Assembly: GCA_003156695.1 (NCBI GenBank)
Contig: PMHN01000004.1
Coordinates: 4,251-9,517, forward strand
Reading direction: 5' to 3'
From: Gammaproteobacteria bacterium
GTDB taxonomy: Bacteria; Pseudomonadota; Gammaproteobacteria; Steroidobacterales; Steroidobacteraceae
DNA length: 5,267 nucleotides
In this document: piece after piece, positions 1-5,188 of the stretch
How the letters are laid out: every line of letters starts with the position of its first letter
Numbering within the stretch: the first letter of the stretch is position 1
Notes under the pieces: model-generated
Database searches by the model: none
Told to the model about the DNA's origin: nothing
What the model saw: the letters and a program-made list of their open reading frames with translations, nothing else
Program-made: the position numbers and the translations under genes

Positions 1-1
1 C

Positions 2-748
2 ACCCTGACCGCCGAAGGCGAGCTGCTGCTCCCGGGCGTGCGGCGGGGACTCGGTACGCTGCAGCAGTCGATGCAGCAGCTGCGTCAGGACCGGCTGAGC
101 GGTGCGCTCAGAATCAGCACGCTCGCCTCCTACCTGCAGAAATGGCTGCTACCCCGTCTGCCGCAGTTTCATGACCGCCATCCTGAGATCGAGCTGAGCA
201 TTCACACTTCGCGCGCGCCGGTCGACTTCGCGAGCAGCGACTTTCATGCGGCCGTGCGCATGAGCATCGGCCCGAGCGCAGGCCTCTATAGCGAGAAGCT
301 CATGGATGAGTGGTTTGTGCCCGTGTGCACGCGTGAGGTGCTCGCGAAATACGGTCCGCTGCGCGACGCCGCGGATCTGCAGCGCTTTCCCCTGCTGCAC
401 TCCTCTGACGAAGAATGGTCGCTGTGGCTGCACCCTGGAGTCACGGCCGCTTGGCAGGAGCGGGGGACCGCCTACGACGACTCATTGACAGTGTTGGCCG
501 GTGCCGAGCAGGGACAGGGCCTGGCACTCACGCGCTGGTCGCTCGCGGCGCAGGACCTGACAACCGGCCGCATCATGCAGGCCAGTGAGCGCATCGTGCC
601 GTGTCCGCGCGCCTATTACTTCGTGTGCCCGGAGATGTACGTCACGATGCCGAAGGTGCAGCAGCTCCTTGCGTGGCTGCGTGAGATGGCAGCGGCATTT
701 CCCCGGCCGAACTCTACGGACGTGGCGGCTGCGAGTTCGAGGGTATGA
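2..748 (+). CDS. LysR-family transcriptional regulator (GcvA-like), 5'-truncated by window edge
   Basis: The reading frame is open from base 2 to the TGA at 746-748 (248 residues), so the true start lies left of the window. The first visible residues, TLTAEGELLLPGV, match the end of the LysR winged helix-turn-helix (the LT..G..L segment) leading into the linker helix. The rest is a LysR substrate-binding domain: 'LSGALRIST' opens the first beta strand, 'LLPRLPQFHDRHPEIELSI' is the usual first helix and second strand, and 'VPVCTREVL' and 'FPLLHSS' are further family landmarks. The tryptophan-rich 'EEWSLWL' and the F/L-P-L-L-H pattern are typical of the GcvA-like branch. Members bind DNA as tetramers and respond to a small-molecule ligand. 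LysR targets are usually divergent neighbours, so the regulated gene is probably off the left edge. About 50-60 N-terminal residues are missing. The family call is firm; the ligand is unknown. Confidence 0.9.
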   Translation, partial: TLTAEGELLLPGVRRGLGTLQQSMQQLRQDRLSGALRISTLASYLQKWLLPRLPQFHDRHPEIELSIHTSRAPVDFASSDFHAAVRMSIGPSAGLYSEKLMDEWFVPVCTREVLAKYGPLRDAADLQRFPLLHSSDEEWSLWLHPGVTAAWQERGTAYDDSLTVLAGAEQGQGLALTRWSLAAQDLTTGRIMQASERIVPCPRAYYFVCPEMYVTMPKVQQLLAWLREMAAAFPRPNSTDVAAASSRV

Positions 749-901
749 TTGAAAAGCACGGCTTTGCCTTGACGCGGATGGAACCCCATCTCAACTGACA
801 TTCTTGGTTTACCGGACGCCCGACATGCCTTCGTTGCGTTACTTTTTCGACTTGCTGGTTCCATAGAGCCGGACAACGTGGCCTTCGATAGACCGCTTGC
901 T

Positions 902-1315
902 TCACCCCCCGCGCCTTGTGCGCGCGCGGCGTGGGCTCCCGGCCGGCACTGCTGACCCGGCGCCCGCTGAACCCTGATTCAGTGCCACCGTACCCGGTAT
1001 GAACTGCTTGCCCCAACGCACGAACGCGAGCAGCACGTCACCCAGAGCCCTACCTTTTGGCGTAAGGGCGTAAGCGTACCGCACCGGTCGCTCCTGATAT
1101 GGCGTACTGGCGATGATGCCGGCACCTTCCAGGCGCCTGAGACGATCCGCAAGAATGTTGGTCGGAATGCGCTCTGGCGAATTCGCGAGTTCCCCGTAGG
1201 TGCGCTTTCCATGCAGCAAGTCGCGCACCACAAGCAGCGTCCACTTGTCGCCAACGATGTCGAGCGAATTGGCGACCGCACAAGCGGAGCGTGTGAAAGG
1301 CTTCGCGGTACTCAT
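902..1315 (-). CDS. HxlR-family winged-helix transcriptional regulator
   Basis: This 137-residue protein carries the HxlR core almost end to end: C12 (CAVANSLDIVGDKWT), the G22-D23-K24-W25 signature, 'LLHGKRTYGEL' (34-43), the recognition helix 'IPTNILADRLRRLEGAGII' (50-68), the wing 'YQERPVRYAYALTPKG' (73-88) and the closing 'FVRWGKQF'. HxlR proteins bind palindromes as dimers. Several, such as YodB, CatR and HypR, sense electrophiles or oxidants through an N-terminal cysteine at the position of C12, so a redox or electrophile input is possible; this is inferred from family knowledge. After residue 108 comes a Gly/Ala/Ser- and Arg-rich tail (to RRARTRRGG) that is not part of the HxlR fold. 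The start is taken as ATG at 1315. A TTG at 1327 would add four residues, and neither has a convincing ribosome site. It is divergent from the membrane gene at 1413, with twin palindromes between them, and is probably autoregulated. Confidence 0.93.
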   Translation of the reverse strand: MSTAKPFTRSACAVANSLDIVGDKWTLLVVRDLLHGKRTYGELANSPERIPTNILADRLRRLEGAGIIASTPYQERPVRYAYALTPKGRALGDVLLAFVRWGKQFIPGTVALNQGSAGAGSAVPAGSPRRARTRRGG

Positions 1316-1338
1316 TGTGCGGTTCAAGGACCCCAGAG

Positions 1339-1355
1339 ACTTGCAGAGTGCAAGT
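1339..1355. promoter_or_regulatory. Palindromic operator 1, putative HxlR binding site
   Basis: A perfect inverted repeat with 7-bp arms, ACTTGCA (1339-1345) and TGCAAGT (1349-1355), around a 3-bp spacer GAG. It lies 24 bp upstream of the HxlR ATG, and its arms recur in a second copy nearby. Its position suggests autorepression of the HxlR gene. A possible - strand promoter (TTGCAA at 1386-1381, 18-bp gap, CATACT at 1362-1357) would start transcription on or next to this site. Assignment to the HxlR protein is by proximity. Confidence 0.75.
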
Positions 1356-1374
1356 GAGTATGCTACGGTTCCTT

Positions 1375-1397
1375 GTCACTTGCAAAATGCAAGTGAC
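1375..1397. promoter_or_regulatory. Palindromic operator 2, putative HxlR binding site
   Basis: A perfect inverted repeat with 10-bp arms, GTCACTTGCA (1375-1384) and TGCAAGTGAC (1388-1397), around the spacer AAA. The inner seven bases of each arm are identical to operator 1, and the spacer length is the same. The centres of the two sites (1347 and 1386) are 39 bp apart. This copy ends 3 bp before the Shine-Dalgarno of the gene at 1413, so occupancy would block expression of the membrane protein. Inferred operator of the divergent HxlR regulator. Confidence 0.8.
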
Positions 1398-1400
1398 TAA

Positions 1401-1406
1401 AAGGAG
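1401..1406 (+). promoter_or_regulatory. Ribosome binding site of the membrane protein gene
   Basis: AAGGAG, six bases before the ATG at 1413. It is a near-perfect Shine-Dalgarno and fixes the start of the downstream gene. Confidence 0.9.
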
Positions 1407-1412
1407 AACGTC

Positions 1413-2072
1413 ATGACAACCACGGTCCTTCCCCGCCCGGCCGAGCGTCAGCCCACCTGGCTTAGCGGCATCCCCCTGAACGTAACCCTCGTCCTGACCG
1501 TCTGGCTCCTGCTCGTCGTGTCACTCGGGGCCGCCGGCGCTTTCGTCGGTCGTCCCGGGACACCGCCGTTCGCCATTGCGATAGGGGTTGGAGCGCCGCT
1601 GCTGCTGTTCTTTGCATGGCTGTGGCTCTCGCAATCATTCCGTGACTTCGTTCTCTCGCTCGACCTGCGTCTCATCGCGGGTATCCAGGCGTGGCGATGG
1701 GCGGGTCTGGGCTTCCTCTCCCTGTACGCGCACAACGTGCTGCCCGCCATGTTCGCCCTGCCGGCAGGCCTCGGAGACATGGCCATCGGTTTCGCCGCCC
1801 CATGGATGGTCCTTGCCCTGGTGCGTCAGCCTGACTTCGCCGCCAGCGCCGCATTCATCCGTTGGAATGTGCTTGGCATACTCGACCTCATCGTTGCCAT
1901 CAGCATTGGAACCCTGAGTGCCACCCTAACAACGGGGGCCCCGGGAGAGATCAGCACCGCTCCGATGGCAACGCTGCCGCTGCTGCTGATTCCGGCATTC
2001 CTCGTGCCGTTGTTCCTCATGCTGCACACGGCAGCGCTGATGCAGAGCCGAAAAATAAAGAGTAGAGCCTGA
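1413..2072 (+). CDS. Six-helix integral membrane protein of unknown function, HxlR-linked
   Basis: This 219-residue protein is almost entirely hydrophobic. I see about six likely membrane segments, near residues 24-45, 53-72, 96-117, 122-137, 151-171 and 185-209, with a polar N-terminus and a basic C-terminal tail (SRKIKSRA), which suggests a cytoplasmic C-terminus. Features that look conserved rather than generic are 'QAWRWAGLGFLSLY' (91-104), 'LPAMFALPAGLGD' (109-121) and 'RWNVLGILDLIVA' (149-161). The P-A-G-x-G-D and the W-N-x-x-G-x-x-D patterns sit at segment ends and could be functional. I recognise the type, uncharacterised bacterial membrane proteins, but cannot give it a function. The start is set by the strong AAGGAG. 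It is divergent from the HxlR gene, with an operator just ahead of its ribosome site, so it is very probably the regulator's main target. It ends at a hairpin terminator and appears monocistronic. GC content (about 66%) matches the LysR gene. Confidence 0.9.
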   Translation: MTTTVLPRPAERQPTWLSGIPLNVTLVLTVWLLLVVSLGAAGAFVGRPGTPPFAIAIGVGAPLLLFFAWLWLSQSFRDFVLSLDLRLIAGIQAWRWAGLGFLSLYAHNVLPAMFALPAGLGDMAIGFAAPWMVLALVRQPDFAASAAFIRWNVLGILDLIVAISIGTLSATLTTGAPGEISTAPMATLPLLLIPAFLVPLFLMLHTAALMQSRKIKSRA

Positions 2073-2093
2073 TTGGGCTCTTCGCGATCTTGC

Positions 2094-2130
2094 TGCCGGC
2101 CCGGGACCAGCCCGGGCTGGCGAATTTCTT
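2094..2130 (+). terminator. Rho-independent terminator after the membrane protein gene
   Basis: The arms 2094-2105 and 2111-2122 pair over 12 positions (ten Watson-Crick, two G-U; core GCCCGGG with CCCGGGC) around a 5-nt loop ACCAG. The stem is followed by the T-rich AATTTCTT. It starts 22 bp after the stop codon at 2072. The right arm includes a perfect 14-bp palindrome (2107-2120), so alternative cruciform pairing is also possible. The U-tract is interrupted, but stem strength and position make this a good terminator call. Confidence 0.75.
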
Positions 2131-2148
2131 GAACCTGGAAATAAGAAA

Positions 2149-2190
2149 TGCCGGCTGTAGGAGTCGAACCTACGACCTACGGTTTACAAA
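2149..2190 (-). pseudogene. 3' fragment of tRNA-Thr(UGU): probable att site of an integrative element
   Basis: Read on the - strand, 2190 down to 2149 gives anticodon loop TTTGTAA (anticodon TGT), 3' anticodon-stem strand ACCGT, variable loop AGGTC, T-stem GTAGG, T-loop TTCGACT, T-stem CCTAC, 3' acceptor strand AGCCGGC and discriminator A (tRNA positions 32-73). The T-stem pairs perfectly, and layout and sequence match bacterial tRNA-Thr(UGU). CCA is not encoded (TTT follows). The 5' half is absent: bases 2191-2195 (TTTTC) cannot supply the 5' anticodon stem, which should read ACCGT on the + strand, and no D-arm or 5' acceptor GCCGGCT is found further right. Such isolated 3' halves are what integrases targeting tRNA genes leave at the end of an integrated element. 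The expected geometry puts the inserted DNA to the right. Confidence 0.82.
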
Positions 2191-2284
2191 TTTTCGAGGG
2201 AATTCTATTCCAGCAAACTTCCTACAACCAACGGTTCTTTCCGCAACCATCCATTCGGCGCCTCGACCCCGGCATTCTGACGCC
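2191..2284. other. Non-coding junction between tRNA fragment and DUF2214-type gene
   Basis: This 94-bp stretch has no tRNA similarity and no credible gene. It holds a small inverted repeat, GGAAT (2199-2203) and ATTCC (2207-2211), with a 3-bp spacer. No integrase end and no clear terminator for the - strand gene is visible. If the tRNA fragment is an attachment site, this is the first DNA inside the element. Confidence 0.5.
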
Positions 2285-2743
2285 TCAGCGGAGATACCCG
2301 AAGCCACGAGCCATTAGGGCTGCGCACGGCAGGATAATGAAGATCGTGGTGAGCTCAAGCACCAGACACAGTCGTACCCGTTTTGTGCAGGCTTTTGACA
2401 CATCGGGCCCACGGCCGGCGGTCAGCGCTTGGTTCCACGATAGGTATGTGATTGACGGGTATATCGAGATCAGGCCGGCGACGATGAACGCGCCTAATTT
2501 GATCAGAAAGTACACATCGTGCCAGTAATAGGCGGGACCTTTCTCGAACCACTGTGTTCTCAATAGGCCAACGACGAGAAGTACGGCCGCGGCGGTACCA
2601 AAGACTAGGTCGGTGCGCTGTAGCCGCCGCGCTTGCAGCACAGACAATGGGGGTTTGAAAGTGGCTACTTCTACGGCAAGCGTGGCGACTAAAGTGAAGG
2701 CGGCAAAATGATGCAATGAAGCCATTAGTGCCGGTAAATACAT
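2285..2743 (-). CDS. DUF2214-type four-helix membrane protein
   Basis: The 152 residues fit the DUF2214 pattern in length and order: 'LMASLHHFAAF' at the N-terminus (H11, H12), E25 in the first helix, 'RRLQRTDLVFG' (39-49), 'GLLRTQWFEKGPAYYWHD' (59-76), 'FLIKLGAFIVAGLISIYPS' (79-97), a charged loop, then 'LVLELTTIFIILPCAALMARGFG' (127-149). Likely membrane helices are at about 8-27, 46-62, 79-96 and 125-144. The family has no established function. The paired histidines with E25 and H75 near helix ends could bind a metal or haem, but that is speculation. The ATG at 2743 keeps the family's short lead before LHH; only a weak GCGGA-like ribosome site precedes it. It follows the other membrane gene by 82 bp on the same strand, so the two are probably co-transcribed. 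GC is about 55% by hand count, well below the left part of the window. Confidence 0.85.
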   Translation of the reverse strand: MYLPALMASLHHFAAFTLVATLAVEVATFKPPLSVLQARRLQRTDLVFGTAAAVLLVVGLLRTQWFEKGPAYYWHDVYFLIKLGAFIVAGLISIYPSITYLSWNQALTAGRGPDVSKACTKRVRLCLVLELTTIFIILPCAALMARGFGYLR

Positions 2744-2801
2744 AGCGTTATTCCGCTAAACGTGAGTGGATAGTCATGGCGCCACGCCTGCCTTGGGCAT
2801 C

Positions 2802-2817
2802 GCGTCTCAATAGACGC
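2802..2817 (-). repeat. Small hairpin between the two membrane genes
   Basis: GCGTCT (2802-2807) and AGACGC (2812-2817) form a perfect 6-bp stem with a 4-nt loop, 8 bp after the stop of the upstream gene. No T-run follows on the - strand. It is more likely an mRNA processing or stability hairpin than a full terminator. Confidence 0.4.
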
Positions 2818-2825
2818 AGACACCG

Positions 2826-3257
2826 TTAGCTGACACCGACGCGAGTTCCTCGCAGAAGTCCGATGGCGGCTGTCAAGAGTGCAACGAGCATGAGGCCGAT
2901 ACCCAAGTACAGTAACGCGCTGTAGGCGGCTGAGAACGCCAGGCCAAAGAATCCCGCTGACAGAGCGACGGCTGAAGCGGGCGCGCTGATTCTCGCCACC
3001 CAAGTGAATCTGACGGATAAACGCGCGGAGTCGAGCAGGATCTGCAGCACCAACGACAGGAGAATCCACACGCCCGCGTGCGCATGCCCCGCACGCCACA
3101 GTGCCCACTGAGTCTCATCCAGGTGCAACCCGTTCACATTCTCGCCCACGCGGGCGTGCATGAGAACCCCAAGCAGCGCCCAGCCCCCGTACATGATTGT
3201 CGGAACGACCAGAAGGGTGATACCACACATGAGCTTCGCTTCCTTTGTCAGGGTCAT
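2826..3257 (-). CDS. Four-helix membrane protein with GHAHAG motif, function unknown
   Basis: From the ATG at 3257 this is a 143-residue protein with about four membrane helices (residues 11-32, 60-76, 87-108, 115-135) and short polar loops. The most distinctive part is 'WRAGHAHAGVWILLSLVLQ' (54-72): two histidines (H58, H60) at the mouth of the second helix, with a charged loop before it (residues 39-51, E/N/H/D-rich). I associate this motif with uncharacterised bacterial membrane proteins and cannot name a function; a metal or haem role for the histidines is only a guess. The start at 3257 is preferred over an ATG at 3287 because GAGGAA lies five bases before it, while the longer form has no ribosome site. 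It is the first gene of a likely two-gene - strand unit with the DUF2214-type gene. Confidence 0.82.
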   Translation of the reverse strand: MTLTKEAKLMCGITLLVVPTIMYGGWALLGVLMHARVGENVNGLHLDETQWALWRAGHAHAGVWILLSLVLQILLDSARLSVRFTWVARISAPASAVALSAGFFGLAFSAAYSALLYLGIGLMLVALLTAAIGLLRGTRVGVS

Positions 3258-3262
3258 CGTGG

Positions 3263-3268
3263 TTCCTC
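3263..3268 (-). promoter_or_regulatory. Ribosome binding site deciding the 3257 start
   Basis: On the - strand this reads GAGGAA, five bases ahead of ATG 3257. The alternative ATG at 3287 has no such site. A -10-like TAAGAT (- strand, 3293-3288) sits about 30 bases before the chosen start and would be incompatible with the longer form, but I see no matching -35. Confidence 0.65.
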
Positions 3269-3293
3269 GTTTGAGAAATTCGGCCATATCTTA

Positions 3294-3524
3294 AAAAGAG
3301 GCACTCCGAGGGATATGAGGCGGCTGGACGCTCAGCGCTGCATCGCTGCTAGCCTCGAAGCCCTTTCCCGACTGAGCTGCTAGGGGCGCGAAGAGAAAAG
3401 GCAGCTGCTCAGTAACGTGACGACCGAGACTGGTTCTCATACCGAGGTATTTCCTGGGTGCTGTTCGCTGAGCAAACGAAATCATCTGCTGCGGGCTCGA
3501 TGTGACTGCGGGCAAGTGTCAATG
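3294..3524. other. Intergenic region between TetR gene end and membrane gene pair
   Basis: No credible gene is seen here; short open frames are overlapping and without family features. It contains an inverted repeat ACTGAGC (3371-3377) / GCTCAGT (3407-3413) with a 29-nt gap, and a compact palindrome ATACC (3439-3443) / GGTAT (3446-3450) with a 2-nt spacer. The second could be an operator for the - strand membrane genes. A consensus -35 (TTGACA, - strand 3522-3517) is present, but no -10 follows at the right distance, so I do not call a promoter from it. No clear terminator for the TetR gene was found. Confidence 0.4.
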
Positions 3525-4193
3525 TCATAGCAGAGGTGTTCGGGATATCCGCGAGGCCGCTCCAAAATTGCGCTCGCGGATCCAGCGCATGAGCTCGTCG
3601 GCAGCGCTCCGAAGTGGCGCCGAGTTCTGGGAGGTCTTGGCCTGCGTCATCGCGCCAGAGTAGGTTGAGATGATAAACATCGCAGCGGCGGCCCGCCGAG
3701 TCTGATCGAGCCGAGCGCCGCCGGGAGTGCCACCAATGCGGTCCCCCAGCGCGGCACGCCACTCACTAAACACCGAATCAACAGCCTCGCGAAACTCCGG
3801 ATCGGCCAGGGCGAGCTCCAGCGCCAGGTTGTTGAGGGGGCAACCAGCAACACGACCTCTGGCCTCGATGCCCGCCGCGATTCCTGCAAAGATCCGCGAA
3901 ACCGCTGTCCGCAGCGACTCGCTGGTACGCACCGGATCGATCCAGGTCTCCCGAACGGTCGGCGCGACTCTCTCGAGAATGACAGCAAGCCCAAGCGCCT
4001 TTTTAGATGCAAAGTGATGATGCAGGGCCCCGCCGGATACCTCCGCGGCCTGCATCAGGTCTTGCATGGAAGTCGCGCAGTAACCGCGCAACTGAAACAG
4101 CTCAGCGGCCACATCCAGGATTCGCGCCCGCAGCCCCTGGGGATCATTCTTGCGCGGCACGTTATGGGCGGCTTTCGCGCGGGAGGTTTTCAT
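3525..4193 (-). CDS. TetR/AcrR-family transcriptional regulator
   Basis: From the ATG at 4193 the protein has 222 residues, a normal TetR size. The N-terminal DNA-binding domain is clear: 'RARILDVAAELFQLRGYCATSMQDLMQAAEVSGGALHHHFASKKAL' contains helix 1, the F33..G37 turn, and the helix-turn-helix ending in the family's H-H-F-x-S-K-x-x-L (59-67). The ligand domain has 'GCPLNNLALELALADPEFREAV' (from residue 117), the G-C-P-L-x-N pattern common in the LmrA/YxaF- and AcuR-like branches. These usually repress a divergent gene and release DNA on binding a small molecule or electrophile; C118 could take part. An ATG at 4220 would add nine residues (MAPSRISSP); neither start has a good ribosome site. 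The open frame reaches 4355, but that would run through the divergent promoter and into the neighbouring gene. Likely target: the NIPSNAP gene at 4305, through the palindrome at 4259-4280. Confidence 0.92.
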   Translation of the reverse strand: MKTSRAKAAHNVPRKNDPQGLRARILDVAAELFQLRGYCATSMQDLMQAAEVSGGALHHHFASKKALGLAVILERVAPTVRETWIDPVRTSESLRTAVSRIFAGIAAGIEARGRVAGCPLNNLALELALADPEFREAVDSVFSEWRAALGDRIGGTPGGARLDQTRRAAAAMFIISTYSGAMTQAKTSQNSAPLRSAADELMRWIRERNFGAASRISRTPLL

Positions 4194-4223
4194 AGGGGAA
4201 GATATTCGCGAAGGTGCCATCGC

Positions 4224-4253
4224 TTGACAACAAAGCCATGTCAGGGCGATATT
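4224..4253 (+). promoter_or_regulatory. Sigma70-type promoter of the NIPSNAP gene
   Basis: TTGACA (4224-4229) is a perfect -35. GATATT (4248-4253), 18 bp further on, is a fair -10 (four of six). Transcription would start near 4260, giving a leader of about 45 nt before the ATG at 4305. The start point falls on the palindrome at 4259-4280, as expected for a repressed promoter. Confidence 0.65.
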
Positions 4254-4258
4254 GTTGC

Positions 4259-4280
4259 ACAAACCGGATGCCCGGTCTGT
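4259..4280. promoter_or_regulatory. Imperfect 22-bp palindrome, putative TetR operator
   Basis: The left arm ACAAACCGG (4259-4267) and right arm CCGGTCTGT (4272-4280) match at eight of nine positions around the spacer ATGC. The inner ACCGG/CCGGT is perfect. Size and position, over the start site of the divergent gene and about 65 bp ahead of the TetR start, suit a TetR-family operator. A wider repeat TGTTGC (4253-4258) / GCAACA (4287-4292) flanks it, slightly off centre. Confidence 0.68.
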
Positions 4281-4304
4281 TATTTCGCAACAGAGAGAAC
4301 TGCT

Positions 4305-5156
4305 ATGACGGCGACAGCACTCCCGGGGCAACGGTCCGTCGTTGGGATGGGCCATCGGACGATTCTGTTCGGGCTGTCCTGTCTTTTGTTCGCACGAGGA
4401 TCGCCGGCCGTAGGATCACCGGGCCCCCAAGCTGATGCCTCGTGCTGTAGCGTGGTGGAGTTGCGCCAATACACGCTGCACCCCGGCCGGCGGGAGCCTT
4501 TCATCGAACTCTTCGACGGCACGTTCGCGGATCCCCTGGACGCCACCGGCATGACCGTCATCGGCGAGTTTCGCGATCTGGATCGACCTGATCGATTTGT
4601 CTGGATACGCGGCTTCCAGGACATGTCGTCGCGCGCCAGAGAGCTGGCAGCCTTTTACGATAGTGATCTGTGGCACGCGCGTCGCAACGAAGCCAACGCC
4701 TCCATTGACGACTCGGACAATGTACTGCTTCTTGAGCCAGCCTCGCCGGCACTTCGCTTCAAGGACATTCCATCTCGCCCTGCCGCGGGCGCTCGAATCG
4801 GCCTGGTAGTTGCGACCCTCTACTACGCAAAACCGAATGCTCTTTCCGCCTTCGAGGCGCTATTTGCTCGATCGCTACGCCGCCACACCGAGGCAGCTGG
4901 GGCACGCACGTTGGCCGCTTACGTTACGTCAACACAGAAAAACAATTTTCCACGGCTTCCGGTTCGCGCTGGCGAGGAAATTTTTGTATGGCTGGCCGAA
5001 TTTACGAGTCCAGACGCGTACGCTGCCTATGAAACAAGACTGAGGGCTGATAGAAAGTGGGCGGGGGTTCTGTGGCCGAGCGCTCGGGAACAACTCGTTC
5101 GGGACCCGGAAGTTCTGCGCCTTACGCCGACGCCTCGATCTAGGCTGCGCGGTTGA
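4305..5156 (+). CDS. NIPSNAP-family protein, two-domain, probably exported
   Basis: This 283-residue protein has two NIPSNAP-like ferredoxin-type (dimeric alpha-beta barrel) domains. The first (about 50-144) shows the signature clearly: 'VVELRQYTLHPGRREPFIELF', 'GMTVIGEFRDLDRPDRFVWIRGF', 'LAAFYDSDLWHARRNEAN' and 'NVLLLEP'. The second (about 165-273) is more diverged: 'VVATLYYAKPNALSAFEALF' and 'EEIFVWLAEFTSPDAYAAY'. An N-terminal hydrophobic run after G-H-R (residues 16-31) with A-V-G at 35-37 looks like a signal peptide, which suggests periplasmic location. There is no proper lipobox at C26. Bacterial NIPSNAP proteins have no single known reaction and often sit beside enzymes acting on aromatic or reactive compounds. 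The start at ATG 4305 lies downstream of the promoter and palindrome. The ribosome site is poor (GAGAGAA), and ATG 4347 would still keep the hydrophobic run. Divergent from TetR; the next gene starts 32 bp after its stop. Confidence 0.88.
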   Translation: MTATALPGQRSVVGMGHRTILFGLSCLLFARGSPAVGSPGPQADASCCSVVELRQYTLHPGRREPFIELFDGTFADPLDATGMTVIGEFRDLDRPDRFVWIRGFQDMSSRARELAAFYDSDLWHARRNEANASIDDSDNVLLLEPASPALRFKDIPSRPAAGARIGLVVATLYYAKPNALSAFEALFARSLRRHTEAAGARTLAAYVTSTQKNNFPRLPVRAGEEIFVWLAEFTSPDAYAAYETRLRADRKWAGVLWPSAREQLVRDPEVLRLTPTPRSRLRG

Positions 5157-5188
5157 AAGCGTAATTTTCGATCGCCGACGAACCTCTC

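Noticed and set aside
753..765. Hairpin AAAGC/GCTTT after the LysR stop as a terminator
   Set aside because: It has only a 5-bp A/T-rich stem with no following T-run; too weak to call. The rest of 749-901 shows nothing I can support.
616..1016. - strand open frames overlapping the LysR end and HxlR end
   Set aside because: They have no recognisable domain, lie antisense to or out of frame with solid genes, and show low-complexity residue content typical of shadow frames in GC-rich DNA.
2148..2528. Open frame on the + strand starting with 'AVGVEPTTYGLQ'
   Set aside because: The first residues are a translation of the antisense of the tRNA-Thr fragment, a well-known false protein. The rest lies antisense to the DUF2214-type gene.
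2149..2700. tRNA-Thr interrupted by a group I intron in the anticodon loop
   Set aside because: The break lies in the anticodon loop, where such introns insert, but no 5' tRNA half (GCCGGCT acceptor plus D-arm) is found upstream on the - strand and a conserved protein gene fills the space.
3494..3522. - strand promoter from TTGACA at 3522-3517
   Set aside because: The sequence at the -10 position is GC-rich (CGAGCC) and has no resemblance to TATAAT.
4014..4304. Upstream extension of the NIPSNAP frame by 97 residues
   Set aside because: It would run through the TetR gene, the promoter and the palindrome. The conserved domain and signal-like segment start after 4305.
4194..4355. Upstream extension of the TetR frame to 4355
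   Set aside because: The extra residues are cysteine-rich, unlike TetR N-termini, and overlap the divergent promoter and start of the NIPSNAP gene.
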